From assembly GCF_004792655.1 (NCBI RefSeq), contig NZ_SRZC01000014.1:37075-101074 (forward strand): DNA of 64,000 nt. Reading direction: 5' to 3'. Shown in pieces: positions 62,498-64,000 of the stretch (position 1 is the first letter of the stretch; each line of letters opens with the position of its first letter). Below the pieces are notes generated by a model. That model worked only from the letters and a program-made list of their open reading frames with translations, did no database searches and was not told where the DNA came from. The stretch comes from Palleniella muris. GTDB lineage: Bacteria; Bacteroidota; Bacteroidia; Bacteroidales; Bacteroidaceae. Made by a program: the position numbers and the translations under genes.

Positions 62498-64000
62498 TCA
62501 TTTGTTTTTAAATTGAAAATGGATTTCACTTTCATGCTTTAATCTCTCTTTTATTTCATGGTCTTCACGCAGTAGATCCTCTGTGAATTTATAGCCACCT
62601 ATAATACCCACAGTCTCTAACTCTTCCATTGGTGCCGTTGTTTGGTAAAGTTCCCCATCAGTATCCATGTATTGATACGTTGCTGTTTTATTAAGGTTCT
62701 TTGCTACTCCATTCATCGCCCTGTGGCCATGAATCAGTTCATGCCCCAGTGCGATATGAAATGGAATTTTCTCATAGAATCTTTTGCCTGTTCGCCCATC
62801 TCTTGTAAGAAGTGTGGGAAGAATTTGAAAATTATACAGAACTTTCACATCCGTGCCCTTTCCATTTATGGCATCCATACGATATTTGTCAGTTTCCTTA
62901 TTTGATTCACCAGGTTCAACCTCCATTGTTCTCTCATGGTTCACCAACTCAGAAATAAGTTCTGTGCCTTTCTCAAGATTTAAATTAGTATTATAATAGT
63001 TTCCATGTTTGCGAATAAAAACGACACCACTGTTGCGTTTTACGGTCAATTGGTCGTTTGTCAGTTTTTGCAGTTCTGTCAATACTGCTAAGTTCTGAAC
63101 GTGATTGCCTGTTAATACAATCTTTTTCCCATCAGGGTCAATATTGCTTATAGGATTGTTTGCGCAATACACATACGGACTGACAGGGTAATAGTCCTCA
63201 CACAACTGGTCAACACCGTTCCATTGTAACAGTACCGGGTCATAGTTTCTCGCACCATAGTCATACCGGTCCAGCCCGTGCATACGGTCAAGCTCCTTGC
63301 CGTTGTATTTGTACTGCTGCAAGGAAGGATTCTTTCCCACATCCGCGAAGCTGTTTCCGAAAGGATAGTAGTTGGTTGTCTGCTCTATGGCTCCGCTTTC
63401 GCTGACCACGGCACGGTTGTTTCCCAAATGGTCTTTCGCATAATAATGGAACGTGAATTTGTTTGAATTATTGTCGTCGCAGGAGACATAACCGCCTGAG
63501 AACAGAATCTTGTCTAATTTCCCGTTTTCGAATATCAAATCCCCAAGATAATCTGTTGTGTCGCTTGTCAGGATTTGGTTTTCGGAAAGTTTTACGGTTG
63601 TATTGATAGGCACTACTATGTTGTCCACTGCGGTAAGATGGATTCTCCTTAACTTTACGCCATTAGCATCGTAAACGTATTTAGTCTGACTGCCGTTTGT
63701 GAACTGTATAAGTGTTGGTGTGCCCCAATAATTGTAGCTTATCTTTGCAATTCCTTTGTTAGCGTCACTTGTCAGTGAGCCACAGGCATCGTAGGTGTAT
63801 TCTGTTGCAACATCTGCGCCATCATTGAAATCAGTTGTTCCATTGGCTGTGCATAGCTCTCCTTTGTCGGTGACTTTTCTAAGCCTGTTGCCATTATACA
63901 GCAATGAAAGGTTGTCAATTGTTTTGTACAGCCCGCTATCGTTTTTGCCATTGCGCATAATTGTGAGTGGCGAGCCATTCTGATTGTATCTGACAGTTTC
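62498..64000 (-). CDS. Rhs-family polymorphic toxin with M91-like metallopeptidase tip (partial)
   Basis: The coding frame enters from beyond the right edge; 500 residues are visible. Rhs/YD-type repeats (VRYNQNGSPL, LLYNGNRLRKVTDKG, EYTYDACGSLTSDANKGI, YNYWGTPTLIQFTNGSQTKYVYDANGVKLRR) lead to the core end YYAKDHLGNNRAVVSE, LDRYDYGARNYDPVLLQW and PYVYCANNPISNIDPDGK. The variable tip after this has HELIH (62729-62743) in IALGHELIHGHRAMNG, followed by MEELETVG, the zinc site of M91/NleD-like peptidases. Tip enzymes act in target cells after delivery, often by type VI or related systems. The upstream delivery part is outside the window. Confidence 0.85.
   Translation of the reverse strand, partial: ETVRYNQNGSPLTIMRNGKNDSGLYKTIDNLSLLYNGNRLRKVTDKGELCTANGTTDFNDGADVATEYTYDACGSLTSDANKGIAKISYNYWGTPTLIQFTNGSQTKYVYDANGVKLRRIHLTAVDNIVVPINTTVKLSENQILTSDTTDYLGDLIFENGKLDKILFSGGYVSCDDNNSNKFTFHYYAKDHLGNNRAVVSESGAIEQTTNYYPFGNSFADVGKNPSLQQYKYNGKELDRMHGLDRYDYGARNYDPVLLQWNGVDQLCEDYYPVSPYVYCANNPISNIDPDGKKIVLTGNHVQNLAVLTELQKLTNDQLTVKRNSGVVFIRKHGNYYNTNLNLEKGTELISELVNHERTMEVEPGESNKETDKYRMDAINGKGTDVKVLYNFQILPTLLTRDGRTGKRFYEKIPFHIALGHELIHGHRAMNGVAKNLNKTATYQYMDTDGELYQTTAPMEELETVGIIGGYKFTEDLLREDHEIKERLKHESEIHFQFKNK

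Overview
The window looks like a chromosomal piece of a Bacteroidota bacterium, most likely Prevotella or a close relative. Three things support this. Promoters follow the Bacteroidota pattern, TTTG then about 19-20 bases then TAnnTTTG, upstream of many genes. The gene families are typical of the phylum: RprX/RprY, Bacteroidota-type SecA and YidC, and the DUF4105, DUF4738, DUF4827, DUF6048, DUF4199 and DUF3078 families. Shine-Dalgarno sites are mostly weak. Species assignment is an inference.

Layout. 1-2480 (minus): tRNA-Thr(CGT), then a methylmalonyl-CoA epimerase and Na+-pumping methylmalonyl-CoA decarboxylase cluster (mce, mmdA, a 50-aa small subunit, and mmdC running off the left edge). 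2601-7217: envelope genes (CNNM/CorC transporter, LptC, an outer-membrane protein, and a divergent DUF4105 gene). 7650-18878 (plus): secA, serS, cstA, a small beta-barrel protein, a C69 dipeptidase and the rprX-rprY two-component system. 19589-24732: HAD hydrolase, DUF1846 protein, and a minus-strand group of TPR protein, ribH, a hypothetical gene and a lipoprotein. 24927-30669 (plus): recF, DUF721, nucleotidyltransferase, DHH phosphoesterase, DUF4827 lipoprotein and phosphoglucosamine mutase. 30983-32993 (minus): trmD and pepT. 33116-43954 (plus): an accessory-looking metabolic block with a DapA-family lyase, Na+/solute symporter and L-fucose isomerase, followed by a three-module corrinoid methyltransferase, an MtaA/CmuA-like methyltransferase, a second symporter and a cobalamin adenosyltransferase. 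44205-48949: DUF3332 lipoprotein, then minus-strand Crp regulator, ApbE, DUF6048, GT2 and DUF4199 genes. 49033-49211 (minus): tRNA-Thr(TGT) and an SRP-type RNA behind one promoter. 49751-58595 (minus): yidC, S9 peptidase, glnS, DedA, galM, galK. 58829-60019: DUF3078. 60244-64000 (minus): an Rhs-family polymorphic toxin with a metallopeptidase tip, a lipoprotein immunity candidate and two downstream broken genes.

The most unusual non-coding signal is a family of tandem arrays with an exact 22-base period and a GTTACCTTT/GTAACCTTT core. It occurs in four intergenic spacers (near 7221, 19223, 30857 and 49385). Sequence between cores diverges while the spacing does not, which suggests helically phased protein-binding sites rather than coding or CRISPR. 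A second non-coding element (22091-22469) is MITE-like: about 30-bp inverted ends enclose two mirror-image sets of three palindromes, and its end recurs at 49627-49654.

The most unusual protein signal is the 985-aa protein at 37644-40601. It fuses a URO-D-like methyltransferase, a homocysteine S-methyltransferase and a corrinoid domain, so it could in principle carry a methyl group from an unknown donor to homocysteine in one chain. The adjacent methyltransferase, symporter and adenosyltransferase suggest a corrinoid-dependent demethylation pathway. The substrate cannot be read from the sequence.
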